A stretch of DNA of 13,490 nucleotides from an uncultured Panacagrimonas sp. (GTDB lineage: Bacteria; Pseudomonadota; Gammaproteobacteria; Nevskiales; Nevskiaceae), in the NCBI GenBank assembly GCA_946481265.1, contig CAMLNE010000077.1, positions 1 to 13,490 on the forward strand. The letters are read 5' to 3'. Position 1 is the first letter of the stretch, and the number at the start of each line of letters is the position of its first letter. The translations under genes and the position numbers were made by a program. Below the pieces are notes generated by a model. It saw nothing but the letters and a program-made list of their open reading frames with translations. It did no database searches and was not told the origin of the DNA. This document shows, one piece after another, positions 1-7,082 of the stretch.

Positions 1-804
1 CAGCTCAGCGTCTGGTCCTGGCGTCGACGGCGCCACCTGCAGCGACCCGAGATCCTCGATGCCCTGGCGGCCGACCTGCGCGCGCACGCGCCCGATCACA
101 TCGTGGTCACCGGCGATCTCACCAATTTCTCGCTGCCCGCGGAGTTCGAGCGCGCCGCCGCGTGGCTCGAGGCGCTGGCGGTGCCCGCGCAGGTCAGCCT
201 GGTGCCGGGCAACCACGACGCGCTGGTCGACGTGGCGGCGGGCGAGGGGCTCGGCCGCTGGGCTGCCTGGACCCGGCTCGCACCCGACTGGCCCTTCGTC
301 CACCGCGTCGGCGAGGAGCTGTCGCTGATCGGCCTGAACTCGGCCCTGCCGACCGCGCCGCTGCTGGCGCGGGGCCGGCTGGGGGCGGCGCAGCTCGCGC
401 GCCTCGAGCAGGTGCTGCGCGAGGAGGGTGCGGCCGGGCGCAGGCGCGTGCTGCTGCTGCACCATCCGGTCGCGGCCGGCGCCGTGCGCTGGCGCAAGGC
501 CCTGGCCGACGCCGCCGAACTGCGCGCCATCCTGCGCCGCACCGGCGCCTCGCTGGTCCTGCACGGACACGCGCGCGATTCGCGGCTGGATGCACTCGAC
601 GGCCCCGATGGACCGATCCCCTGCCTGTGCGTGCCCTCCTCGTCGGCGCTGCCGAGCCGGCACGACGAGGGCGCGCGCTGGCACCGTCTGCGGCTGGGCG
701 CGAACGCGGGCAAGGCACAGATCCTGGTGCGGCGCTGGTCGACGACGCAGAACGCCTTCGTCGACGCGCTGCAGTACGAGCTGGTGCTGCCGCGCACGCC
801 CTAG
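1..804 (+). CDS. Calcineurin-like metallophosphoesterase (Icc/CpdA-like), 5' end missing
   Basis: Partial gene: the frame is open from the first base, 267 codons are visible, and it ends at TAG 802-804. Motifs of the binuclear-metal phosphoesterase fold occur in order (visible-residue numbering): TGDLTN (Asp38), PGNHD (Asn71, His72, Asp73), LLHHP (His154-155) and LHGHAR (His188, His190). The first motif, D-x-H, is not visible and should lie about 20-30 residues upstream of the window. The spacing and the GLNSA segment before HHP resemble cyclic-nucleotide phosphodiesterase-like (Icc) proteins, but the substrate cannot be read from the motifs, and a phospholipid or nucleotide pyrophosphate is equally possible. 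No transmembrane segment is visible, so it is probably cytoplasmic. It is followed by 172 noncoding bases rich in inverted repeats. It may therefore be transcribed separately from the lipid operon, although it points the same way. Confidence 0.9.
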   Translation, partial: QLSVWSWRRRRHLQRPEILDALAADLRAHAPDHIVVTGDLTNFSLPAEFERAAAWLEALAVPAQVSLVPGNHDALVDVAAGEGLGRWAAWTRLAPDWPFVHRVGEELSLIGLNSALPTAPLLARGRLGAAQLARLEQVLREEGAAGRRRVLLLHHPVAAGAVRWRKALADAAELRAILRRTGASLVLHGHARDSRLDALDGPDGPIPCLCVPSSSALPSRHDEGARWHRLRLGANAGKAQILVRRWSTTQNAFVDALQYELVLPRTP

Positions 805-840
805 CGCCTGCCGCAAAGCGTGAGCGCGCGGTGCACCGGG

Positions 841-930
841 CCAGGGTCGGCGGGCACGCGCTGCGTGCCGCCCACCCCGCGCGCTGAGGCCGGCGCCGCA
901 TCGAGCGGTGCTCACGCCGGCCGACCCTGG
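841..930. repeat. Nested inverted repeats between metallophosphoesterase and HIT gene
   Basis: Three inverted repeats are packed here. An outer perfect 11-bp pair is at 841-851 (CCAGGGTCGGC) and 920-930. A perfect 7-bp hairpin with a 3-base loop is at 853-859/863-869 (GGCACGC/GCGTGCC). A perfect 8-bp pair is at 888-895/915-922 (GGCCGGCG/CGCCGGCC). The outer and 8-bp repeats overlap at 920-922, so they cannot both form fully and are alternative structures. No T-run follows on either strand, so this is not a classical intrinsic terminator. It may still stop or attenuate transcription after the phosphoesterase gene. Confidence 0.45.
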
Positions 931-940
931 GGCGCATGGA

Positions 941-946
941 TAGAAT
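941..946 (+). promoter_or_regulatory. Candidate -10 element upstream of HIT gene
   Basis: TAGAAT matches the sigma-70 -10 consensus at five of six positions and stands out in very GC-rich sequence, 30 bases before the HIT start codon. No convincing -35 hexamer lies about 17 bases upstream. This is the best candidate for the promoter of the operon that begins at the HIT gene. Confidence 0.35.
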
Positions 947-976
947 GCCCGGGCCGCGCACGATGAAGAGCCCGCC

Positions 977-1423
977 ATGATGACCAATGCCACCGAGACC
1001 AAGTTCGGCGATCCGGCGACGCGGATCGCGCAGACCAGTCACTGGACGGTGCTGCTGCGCCCCCGGCAGCCGACGCTGGGCTCGCTGGCGCTGGTCTGCC
1101 GCGAGCCGGTGCAGGCCTTCGGCGAGCTGAGTCCCGGGGCCTATGCCGACCTGCGCGGCGTGGTGCGGCGCATCGAGCGGGCGCTGCGCGAGGTCGCCGC
1201 CTACGAGCGCATCAACTACCTGATGCTGATGATGATCGACCCGGACGTGCACTTTCACGTCATCCCGCGCTATGCCGGCGCACGTGAATTCAAGGGCCAG
1301 ACCTACACCGACGCGGGCTGGCCCGGCGCGCCGCAGCTCGATGCGGCGGTCGTTCCGGAACCCGCCGCACGCGCCGCGCTGATCGCGTGCCTGCACGAGG
1401 CCTGGGATCGCGCCGAGGACTGA
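977..1423 (+). CDS. HIT (histidine triad) family protein with Asp in first triad position
   Basis: 148-residue protein. The start ATG is supported by GAAGAG at 965-970 with 6-base spacing; a second ATG follows immediately. The HIT active-site stretch is at residues 90-97, DVHFHVIP followed by RY. In the usual H-x-H-x-H-x-x pattern the first His is replaced by Asp90, while His92 (the position of the catalytic nucleophile) and His94 are kept. HIT proteins are nucleotide hydrolases or transferases acting on dinucleoside polyphosphates, nucleoside phosphoramidates or nucleotidyl intermediates. No signal peptide or membrane helix is visible. The gene is first in a tight plus-strand run and ends 28 bases before the LptF-like gene. 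Given the CDP-alcohol enzymes downstream, clearing a nucleotide by-product or intermediate is a possible role, but this is inference. Confidence 0.85.
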   Translation: MMTNATETKFGDPATRIAQTSHWTVLLRPRQPTLGSLALVCREPVQAFGELSPGAYADLRGVVRRIERALREVAAYERINYLMLMMIDPDVHFHVIPRYAGAREFKGQTYTDAGWPGAPQLDAAVVPEPAARAALIACLHEAWDRAED

Positions 1424-1451
1424 TCCACTGGCTTTCGCGCCTCGCCGACTG

Positions 1452-2627
1452 TTGCCGGACCGCCTCGACGGTTACGCCCTGCGCCTGTTCGCCGCGCCGC
1501 TGGCGTTCGCCCTGATCACCCTGCTGCTGGCGCAGATGCTCGAACGCCTGCTGCGGCTGTTCGACCTGGCGGCGTCCACCGGTGCCGACCTGGGTGCGGT
1601 GATGCGCATGGCGGGCCATCTGCTGCCGCACTACCTCGGCTTCGCCATTCCGACCGCGTTCACCGCGGCGATCTTCATGGCGGTGGCGCGCCTGGGCGAC
1701 AACAGCGAACTCGACGTGATGCTGGGCACGGGGCGTTCGATCGCGCGCGTGGCGATGCCGTATTTCGGCGTGGCATTGGCGCTGTGCGCGTTCAACCTCT
1801 ACCTGTTCGGCCACCTGCAGCCGATGAGCCGCTACGGCTACCACGTGGCGATGCACGACGCCCGCCAGGCCGGCTGGGATGCGCGCGTCCAGGAGAACCG
1901 TTTCGTCAACGCGGGCGGCGGGTTTCGCCTGAGCGCGCGCGAGGTCGGCCCGGACGGTCGCAGCCTGGGCGGTGTGTTCGTGCAGCGCCGGATCGGCGCC
2001 GACGAGGAGATCACCACCGCGCGCCGCGGCCGGCTGACGCCCTCGGCGGATGGGCGCCGGCTGCTGCTCGAGCTGGAGGACGGCAGCACCGTGCGGGAAT
2101 CGGCCGATGCCAGCGTCTCCCACCTGCGCTTCGAGCAGGGCCTGATCAACGCCGACTTCACCCCGTCGCCGCCGGCGTTCCGTGCGCGCGGCGGATCGGT
2201 GCGCGAACTGACGCTGCCCGAGCTGTGGGACGGCCTGAACGGGCGCCTGCCGGACAACCAGATTCCACGGCGCAAGCTCGCCGGTGAATTCCACGGCCGC
2301 CTGGCCCGATCGTTCCTGCTGCCGCTGCTGCCGCTGCTGGCACTGCCGCTGGGCATGGCCTCGAAGCGCGGGCGCCGCGCACCGGGCGTGGTGTTCGCCT
2401 GCCTGGCGCTGCTGACGCTCAACCACGCGCTGCAGTTCGGCGAAAGCCTGGCCGAGAGCGGGCGCGCGGCGGCACTGCCGGCGGTGTGGCTGCCGCTGGG
2501 CCTGTTCGCGCTGTTCGCCGCCTGGCTGTTCCGCAGCAGCCTGGCCTGGCCCGGCGACAATCCAGTGACGCGCGCGATCGCCGCCATCGAGAGCGGCTTC
2601 GAAGGCCTCGGGCGGCGGCGGCGATGA
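1452..2627 (+). CDS. LptF-like permease (YjgP/YjgQ family)
   Basis: 391 residues with the LptF/LptG layout: three N-terminal hydrophobic segments (about 11-35, 58-80, 101-120), a hydrophilic region rich in beta-type sequence (about 125-280) expected to be the periplasmic jellyroll, and three C-terminal hydrophobic segments (about 287-303, 311-328, 341-361). Between helices 2 and 3, NSELDVMLGTGRS (Glu86) matches the family's coupling segment that contacts the LptB ATPase. In the LPS exporter, LptF and LptG form the transmembrane core that extracts lipid from the inner membrane. No in-frame ATG fits the N-terminus, so a TTG start at 1452 is taken; CTG at 1449 or 1428 is possible, and no clear ribosome site is seen. 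The stop overlaps the next ATG by 4 bases. The lipid-gene neighbours suggest a paralogue serving another lipid rather than the housekeeping lptF. Confidence 0.85.
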   Translation: MPDRLDGYALRLFAAPLAFALITLLLAQMLERLLRLFDLAASTGADLGAVMRMAGHLLPHYLGFAIPTAFTAAIFMAVARLGDNSELDVMLGTGRSIARVAMPYFGVALALCAFNLYLFGHLQPMSRYGYHVAMHDARQAGWDARVQENRFVNAGGGFRLSAREVGPDGRSLGGVFVQRRIGADEEITTARRGRLTPSADGRRLLLELEDGSTVRESADASVSHLRFEQGLINADFTPSPPAFRARGGSVRELTLPELWDGLNGRLPDNQIPRRKLAGEFHGRLARSFLLPLLPLLALPLGMASKRGRRAPGVVFACLALLTLNHALQFGESLAESGRAAALPAVWLPLGLFALFAAWLFRSSLAWPGDNPVTRAIAAIESGFEGLGRRRR

Positions 2628-3691
2628 ACGGCGTGCTCGCGCGCTACCTGCGACGACGGGTCGGCCAGCAGGTGCTGGCACTGGTGCTGGTGCTCACCGC
2701 GCTGATGCAGCTGCTCGAACTGCTGGACGTCACCACCGACGTGCTCGACCGCGATCTGGGCGTCGCCGGCCTGCTGCGATACGCCATGCTGCGCACGCCC
2801 AGCGAGGTCGTGGTGGCGCTGCCGCTGGCGGTGCTGCTGGGTGCGATGTCGGCGTTCTACGCCATGGCGCGCAACCACGAGATCGTCGCGATGCGCAGCG
2901 CCGGCATGAGCCTGAAGCGCCTGGTCGTCCTGCTGCTGCCGGTGCCGCTGGTGCTGGCGGCGGTCCAGTTCGTGCTCACGGACCGGCTGGTGCCGCACGC
3001 CGAGGCCGCGCTCAAGACCTGGTGGGACGCCAGCGCCCCGGCAGAGGAGACGCCGGACCCGCGCTGGGTACAGACGCGCGACGGCCCGGCCTCGTTCGAG
3101 CGCGCGAGCGCCGACGGCCGCCAGCTCACCGGGCTGGATATCTATCGCAGCGGCGAGGATGGCCAGTTCTCCTCGCTCATCAGGGCGGGCCATGCGCGCT
3201 GGGACGGCCGGGCCTGGGTGCTGTCCGAGGTCGAGGAGTTCAGCGTCTCGGGGCAGAGCCTGCGACGCGAGCATCAGCCGCAGCGCATCTGGCAGGTCAA
3301 CCTGCGCCCCGACGACGTCATGCGTCTGGACCTCATGCAGCCGCACCTGTCCAGTATCATGCTGGTCGATGTCATCAGCGGCGAGCGCGTGGGTGCGCAA
3401 CCCCTGAGCTTCTACCAGACCGTCTTGTACCGCTCGTTCACGGCGCCGCTCGCGGCTTTCATCATGCTCCTGCTGGCCGTTCCGACCGCGCGCGTGCTCG
3501 CCCGTGGCGCGGGCGGCGGATCCAGCCTGCTGATCGCGCTGGGCCTGGGCCTGGCCTACCTGCTGTGCGACGGCATCATGGCCGCGATGGGCACCAGCGG
3601 TCGCCTGCCGGCCGCACTGGCGGTTGCCGCCGCGCCGACGCTGTTCATCCTCATCGGCCTCGTGCAACTGCAGATCTGCGACCGTTCATGA
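2624..3691 (+). CDS. LptG-like permease (YjgP/YjgQ family)
   Basis: 355 residues; starts at the ATG of an ATGA overlap with the LptF-like gene, which is why this start is preferred over upstream ones inside that gene. Hydrophobic segments lie at about 15-35, 62-82 and 98-118, followed by a hydrophilic periplasmic domain (about 120-270) and a cluster of C-terminal helices. The coupling segment NHEIVAMRSAGMSLKR (Glu86) is typical of LptG. With the preceding gene it should form a heterodimeric inner-membrane lipid-extraction unit driven by an LptB-type ATPase. No LptA, LptB or LptC homologue is visible here, so it would borrow the housekeeping ATPase or have partners elsewhere. It ends in a second 4-base ATGA overlap with the CDP-alcohol phosphatidyltransferase gene, tying transport to headgroup synthesis. 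Confidence 0.87.
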   Translation: MNGVLARYLRRRVGQQVLALVLVLTALMQLLELLDVTTDVLDRDLGVAGLLRYAMLRTPSEVVVALPLAVLLGAMSAFYAMARNHEIVAMRSAGMSLKRLVVLLLPVPLVLAAVQFVLTDRLVPHAEAALKTWWDASAPAEETPDPRWVQTRDGPASFERASADGRQLTGLDIYRSGEDGQFSSLIRAGHARWDGRAWVLSEVEEFSVSGQSLRREHQPQRIWQVNLRPDDVMRLDLMQPHLSSIMLVDVISGERVGAQPLSFYQTVLYRSFTAPLAAFIMLLLAVPTARVLARGAGGGSSLLIALGLGLAYLLCDGIMAAMGTSGRLPAALAVAAAPTLFILIGLVQLQICDRS

Positions 3692-4905
3692 ATCTCTGGA
3701 TCGATACCTCGCGCCTGGCCGCCGCCGAGACGCTGTTCGGCGTGCCGCCGCTGGAACGCCTGCGGCGCAGCGCCGATGTGGGTAGCGGCCAGGACGACCG
3801 GATCACGCTCTCCGGGCCGGCGGGCACGACGGCCTGGCCAGGGGCAGCGCTCGACGCCAGCCCGGATGCGCTGGGCACGCGCCTGCGCCGCGCCCTGTCG
3901 GTAGCCCAGGGCACGCTGGTTGCCCTGGACGGCGCGAACGTGATCGATCCGCGCCTGATCGGTTTCCTCGGTCGCGACGGACGGCCGGCGATCGCCGTCC
4001 GCGGCGAGGGCGCCACGCGCGCGGTCGCGCTCGCGCTCGACGCCACGCTGGCCGATGCCATTCCCGAGTCCGCCACCAGCCTGCGCGAGGTTGCCGATGC
4101 GCTGCTGGCGTCCGGCCGCGTCACGACGCTCGACGAGTCGCGCTTCCCGGCCTACATCGACAAGCTGCGGCGCACGCTGCCGTACTGGATCCACGAGGTG
4201 GACGGTCCGCAGACGCGCCGCCGGCTGGAACGCCAGCTGTTCTGGGACAACTACAAGGGCTCCACCGACCTGCTGACGGCCTATGTCTACCCGCCGCTGG
4301 TGTGGCCGCTGACGCGCTTCTGCGCACGCTGGGGCATTCACCCGAACGCGGTCACGGTGCTGTCGATCGTCCTGGCGTTCGCCGCCGTGCCGCTGTGGTG
4401 GCATGGCCAGTGGCTGGCCGGCTTCCTGTGCGCCTACACGATGAGCGTGCTCGACAGCGTCGACGGCAAGCTGGCCCGCCTGACGCTGACCGATTCGAAG
4501 ATCGGCAACGTCCTGGACCACGGCCTGGACCAGGTGCATCCGCCGTTCTGGTACTTCGCCTGGGCCTGGGGCCTGGGCGCGCATCAATCGGCCGATCCGC
4601 TGTTCCAGGTCGCGATCGGCTTCATCGTGTTCTACGTGGCCGACCGGCTGGTGCTGCTGGTGGCCAGGCGTCGCCTGGGCCATGCCCTGCATTCGACCAC
4701 GCCGCTGGACGGGCGCGTGCGCAGCGTCATCGCGCGCCGCAACATCACGATGAGCGTCATGGCCATCGCGCTGCTGCTGGGCGCCGGGCCGCTCGGTTTC
4801 GTGATCGTGGCCGCCTGGCAGGGCCTCACCCTGAGCTGGCATGCCTGGCGCACGATCTGGCTTGGTTTTCTTGGATCCGCGCATCGCCGCGGGGAGACCC
4901 GATGA
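3688..4905 (+). CDS. CDP-alcohol phosphatidyltransferase with N-terminal cytidylyltransferase-like remnant
   Basis: 405 residues. The complete CDP-alcohol phosphotransferase signature D-x2-DG-x2-AR-x8-G-x3-D-x3-D is present: Asp256, Asp259, Gly260, Ala263, Arg264, Gly273, Asp277, Asp281. It sits in a C-terminal membrane domain that begins near residue 205, with helices around PNAVTVLSIVLAF and onward. The family moves a phosphoalcohol from a CDP-alcohol to an acceptor hydroxyl, or the reverse, releasing CMP. The first ~200 residues are soluble; the lead-in to the membrane domain recalls the junction in bifunctional inositol-phosphate cytidylyltransferase/DIPP synthases. I see no G-x-G-x-R nucleotide loop there, so that domain is probably inactive or regulatory. 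Translational overlaps with LptG-like and GNAT genes suggest it adds the polar headgroup to the lipid made and exported by this operon. The substrate is unknown. Confidence 0.88.
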   Translation: MNLWIDTSRLAAAETLFGVPPLERLRRSADVGSGQDDRITLSGPAGTTAWPGAALDASPDALGTRLRRALSVAQGTLVALDGANVIDPRLIGFLGRDGRPAIAVRGEGATRAVALALDATLADAIPESATSLREVADALLASGRVTTLDESRFPAYIDKLRRTLPYWIHEVDGPQTRRRLERQLFWDNYKGSTDLLTAYVYPPLVWPLTRFCARWGIHPNAVTVLSIVLAFAAVPLWWHGQWLAGFLCAYTMSVLDSVDGKLARLTLTDSKIGNVLDHGLDQVHPPFWYFAWAWGLGAHQSADPLFQVAIGFIVFYVADRLVLLVARRRLGHALHSTTPLDGRVRSVIARRNITMSVMAIALLLGAGPLGFVIVAAWQGLTLSWHAWRTIWLGFLGSAHRRGETR

Positions 4906-6029
4906 GCGCTGTGGAGATCCAGGTCGTCACGACCGCGGACCAGATGGACCGCTTCATCCACCTGCCGGGTCGGCTCTACGCGGCCGATCCCAACTTCGTC
5001 GCGCCGCTGCGGCTGGAGCGCAAGGAAGCGCTGTCGCCGAAGAAGAACCCTTACTTCGAGCACGCCGAGGTGCAGTTCTTCCTGGCCCGGCGCGACGGTC
5101 GCGACATCGGGCGCATCAGCGCGCAGATCGACCACCTGGTGCCGGACGCGAGCATCGGCCACTTCGGGATGATCGTCGCCGAGGACGATGCGGCGATCTT
5201 CGAGGCGCTGTTCGCGGCGGCGGAGGGCTGGTTGCGGGAGCGCGGTCGCAGCGTCGTGCGCGGCCCGTTCAACCTGTCCATCAACGAGGAGTCGGGACTG
5301 CTGGTCGATGGCTTCGACACGCCGCCGATGATGTTCATGGCACACGACCCGCGCTACATCGCGGCTCGAATCGAGGCGTTGGGCTACGCCAAGGCCAAGG
5401 ACCTGTACGCCTATCTGTACGACATGCGCCGCGACCTGCCGCCGGCCGCGCGCAAGTTCATCGACCGGCGCAAGCCGATCGCGATGACGGCGCGCAACCT
5501 CGACATGCAGCGCTATGACGCCGAGTTCGACACCATCACCGACATCTTCAACGACGCCTGGAGCGAGAACTGGGGCTTCGTGCCGTTCACCCCGGCCGAG
5601 ATCCGGCACATGGCCAAGAGCCTCAAGCCGCTGATCGATCCGAGCTGGGTGGCGATCGTCGAGATGCACGGCGAGCCGGTCGGCTTCGGCATCACCCTGC
5701 CCAATCTCAACGAGGCCATCGCCGACTTCGGCGGTCGCCTGCTGCCGTTCAACTGGATCCGGCTGCTGCTGCGCCTCAAGAAGGGCCCGCGATCGGCGCG
5801 CGTCCCGCTGATGGGCATCCGGCGCTCGTCCAGCGCCGGCCTGCTCGGCGGCGTGATCCCCTTCCTGATCATCGACAAGATGCGTCAGGGCGTGCTGCGT
5901 CGGAACCGCGTGGAGCGGGTCGAACTGTCCTGGATCCTCGAGGACAACATGGCGATGCGGCGCATGATCGAATCGCTCGACTCGGTTCCGTACAAGACCT
6001 ATCGCGTCTACGAAAAGACGCTCGCGTGA
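4902..6029 (+). CDS. GNAT-fold acyltransferase, probable bacterial ceramide synthase (bCerS-like)
   Basis: 375 residues, soluble. The ATG overlaps the previous stop (ATGA) and has GGGGAGA at 4891-4897 with a 4-base spacer. The central segment (about residues 120-185: GPFNLSINEESGLLVDGFD, then PPMMFMAHDPRY and a GYAKAKDLYAYLYDM stretch) is what I recognise from the family once misannotated as dATP pyrophosphohydrolase. That family includes Caulobacter crescentus bCerS (CCNA_01212/CC_1154), which N-acylates a sphingoid base. The C-terminal half (SWVAIVEMHGEPVGFGITLPNLNE onward, ending in an EDNMAMRRMIESL helix) fits a GNAT acyltransferase core. Assignment to bCerS rests on remembered family features plus the Lpt-like, cytidylyltransferase and acyl-ligase neighbours. 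Related proteins occur outside ceramide loci, so the GNAT call is firmer than the substrate. Confidence 0.78.
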   Translation: MSAVEIQVVTTADQMDRFIHLPGRLYAADPNFVAPLRLERKEALSPKKNPYFEHAEVQFFLARRDGRDIGRISAQIDHLVPDASIGHFGMIVAEDDAAIFEALFAAAEGWLRERGRSVVRGPFNLSINEESGLLVDGFDTPPMMFMAHDPRYIAARIEALGYAKAKDLYAYLYDMRRDLPPAARKFIDRRKPIAMTARNLDMQRYDAEFDTITDIFNDAWSENWGFVPFTPAEIRHMAKSLKPLIDPSWVAIVEMHGEPVGFGITLPNLNEAIADFGGRLLPFNWIRLLLRLKKGPRSARVPLMGIRRSSSAGLLGGVIPFLIIDKMRQGVLRRNRVERVELSWILEDNMAMRRMIESLDSVPYKTYRVYEKTLA

Positions 6030-6820
6030 GCGCGCCGACCCTCACCGCGCTGGTCCTGGCCGGCAGCCGTGCCGGCGGCGATCCGCTGGCCGAGCATGCC
6101 GGTGTCAGCCACAAGGCGCTGATCGACATCGGCGGCACGACGATGATCGAGCACGTCGTCGCAGCCTTGGCCGGCGCTCCCAGCGTCGGGCGCATCGTCA
6201 TCTGCATCGAGCGGCCGGAACTGATCGAGGCGCTGCCGGGACTGCGGCCGCCGGCCTGCGCCAAGCCACTCGAGACCGTTCCCGCCGCTGCCGGCCCCAG
6301 TGCCAGCGTGGCCGCCGGCCTGCAGCATTGCGGGACGCCGCTGCTGGTCGTGACCGGCGACCACCCGCTCCTGTGTCCGCAGTGGATCGAGACCTTCCTC
6401 GCCGACGCGCCGGCGCATGCCGACGTCAGCGTGGCGCTGTCGCGCCGCGCGGCGGTGGAGGCCGCGGTACCGCAGACCCAGCGCACCTGGCTGCGCTTCT
6501 CCGACGACGACTATTCGGGCTGCAACCTGTTCCTGATGCGCCGCCCGGCGGCGCGGGGCGTGGTGCAGCTGTGGCAGCAGATCGAGGCGCAGCGCAAGAA
6601 CCCGGTGAAGATGATCCTGCGGCTGGGACCGGGCTACGCGCTGCGCTACGTGACGGGCCGCCTGAGCCTGGCCGATGCCCTGGGACGGCTGGAGACGTTG
6701 TCCGGCGCACGCGTCGGCTGGGTCGACCTGGCCGACGGCCGTGCCGCGGTGGACGTGGACAAGCCGGCCGACCTCGAGCTCGTGCGCCGGCTCATGCAGC
6801 ACGATCGCCCGCCGGCATAG
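6026..6820 (+). CDS. MobA-like nucleotidyltransferase, possible headgroup cytidylyltransferase (CpgD-like)
   Basis: 264 residues with a GTG start inside a GTGA overlap with the bCerS-like gene. The N-terminus ALVLAGSRAGGDPLA followed by GVSHKAL (Lys30) is a variant nucleotide-binding loop of the NTP_transf_3/MobA fold. VVTGDHPLL (Asp112) supplies the metal-binding Asp of the second motif, and a DVDKPADLELV segment closes the fold. Such enzymes make NDP-alcohols or NDP-sugars from NTP and a phosphorylated substrate. In Caulobacter a nucleotidyltransferase close to bcerS, CpgD (CCNA_01210), makes CDP-glycerate for ceramide diphosphoglycerate (recalled). Position and type make a CpgD-like role attractive here. 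Whether the nucleotide is CTP and the substrate 3-phosphoglycerate cannot be read from the sequence. Confidence 0.8.
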   Translation: MSAPTLTALVLAGSRAGGDPLAEHAGVSHKALIDIGGTTMIEHVVAALAGAPSVGRIVICIERPELIEALPGLRPPACAKPLETVPAAAGPSASVAAGLQHCGTPLLVVTGDHPLLCPQWIETFLADAPAHADVSVALSRRAAVEAAVPQTQRTWLRFSDDDYSGCNLFLMRRPAARGVVQLWQQIEAQRKNPVKMILRLGPGYALRYVTGRLSLADALGRLETLSGARVGWVDLADGRAAVDVDKPADLELVRRLMQHDRPPA

Positions 6821-6848
6821 CGGCCGGCGTCAGGACAGCGTCAGCGCC

Positions 6849-6854
6849 GAAGAG
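6849..6854 (+). promoter_or_regulatory. Ribosome binding site of the frameshifted small gene
   Basis: GAAGAG lies 9 bases before ATG 6864. It supports that codon as a genuine start of the small downstream gene rather than the later GTG or ATG codons. Confidence 0.4.
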
Positions 6855-6863
6855 CGTATCGAG

Positions 6864-7082
6864 ATGAAGGTGATGGAACGGCTGGTCGCCTTGCTCGATG
6901 CGCAGGGCTACCGCAACACGGGGTCATCTCGGCCGACGACGGCCACATCGAGGTCGAGACCGAGGATGCCGAGGGCGCGATCGTCGAGCTCGACCTGGAC
7001 GCCACCGCCGACGGCTTCGTCGTGCTGCGCGCCCGGTGCCACGCGCGCATCGTCGAGCGGTTCGAGGAGCGGGGTCGACTAG
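6864..7082 (+). pseudogene. Small acidic protein gene with apparent frameshift
   Basis: From ATG 6864 the frame gives MKVMERLVALLDAQGYRNT, then collapses into Ser/Arg/Thr-rich shadow sequence until TAG 7080-7082. From 6923, in the frame one base missing away, a convincing acidic sequence continues: VISADDGHIEVETEDAEG, then AIVELDLDATADGFVVLRAR and HARIVERFEERG. Its codons are almost all G/C at position three, like real genes here. The switch falls at the GGGG run 6920-6923; a fifth G would join the halves. In that second frame no stop occurs until 7531, deep in the antisense gene, so a second shift near the GGGG run at 7071-7074 may be needed to reach TAG 7082. The joined product, about 72 residues without signal peptide, faintly resembles PepSY-type small domains. 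Function is not recognised. Sequencing error and true decay are both possible. Confidence 0.5.

Noticed and set aside
853..869. Hairpin considered as an intrinsic terminator
   Set aside because: A perfect 7-bp stem, but followed by GC-rich sequence without a T-run on either strand. Kept only as part of the repeat feature.
1290..3667. Long minus-strand open frames (1290-2681 and 1838-3667) opposite the Lpt-like genes
   Set aside because: Low-complexity Gln/Arg/Ala-rich shadows. The plus-strand frames show membrane topology and ATGA coupling.
3022..3687. Upstream extension of the CDP-alcohol phosphatidyltransferase frame
   Set aside because: It overlaps the LptG-like gene in another frame with Arg/Pro/Gly-rich shadow sequence. 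ATG 3688 forms a natural ATGA overlap.
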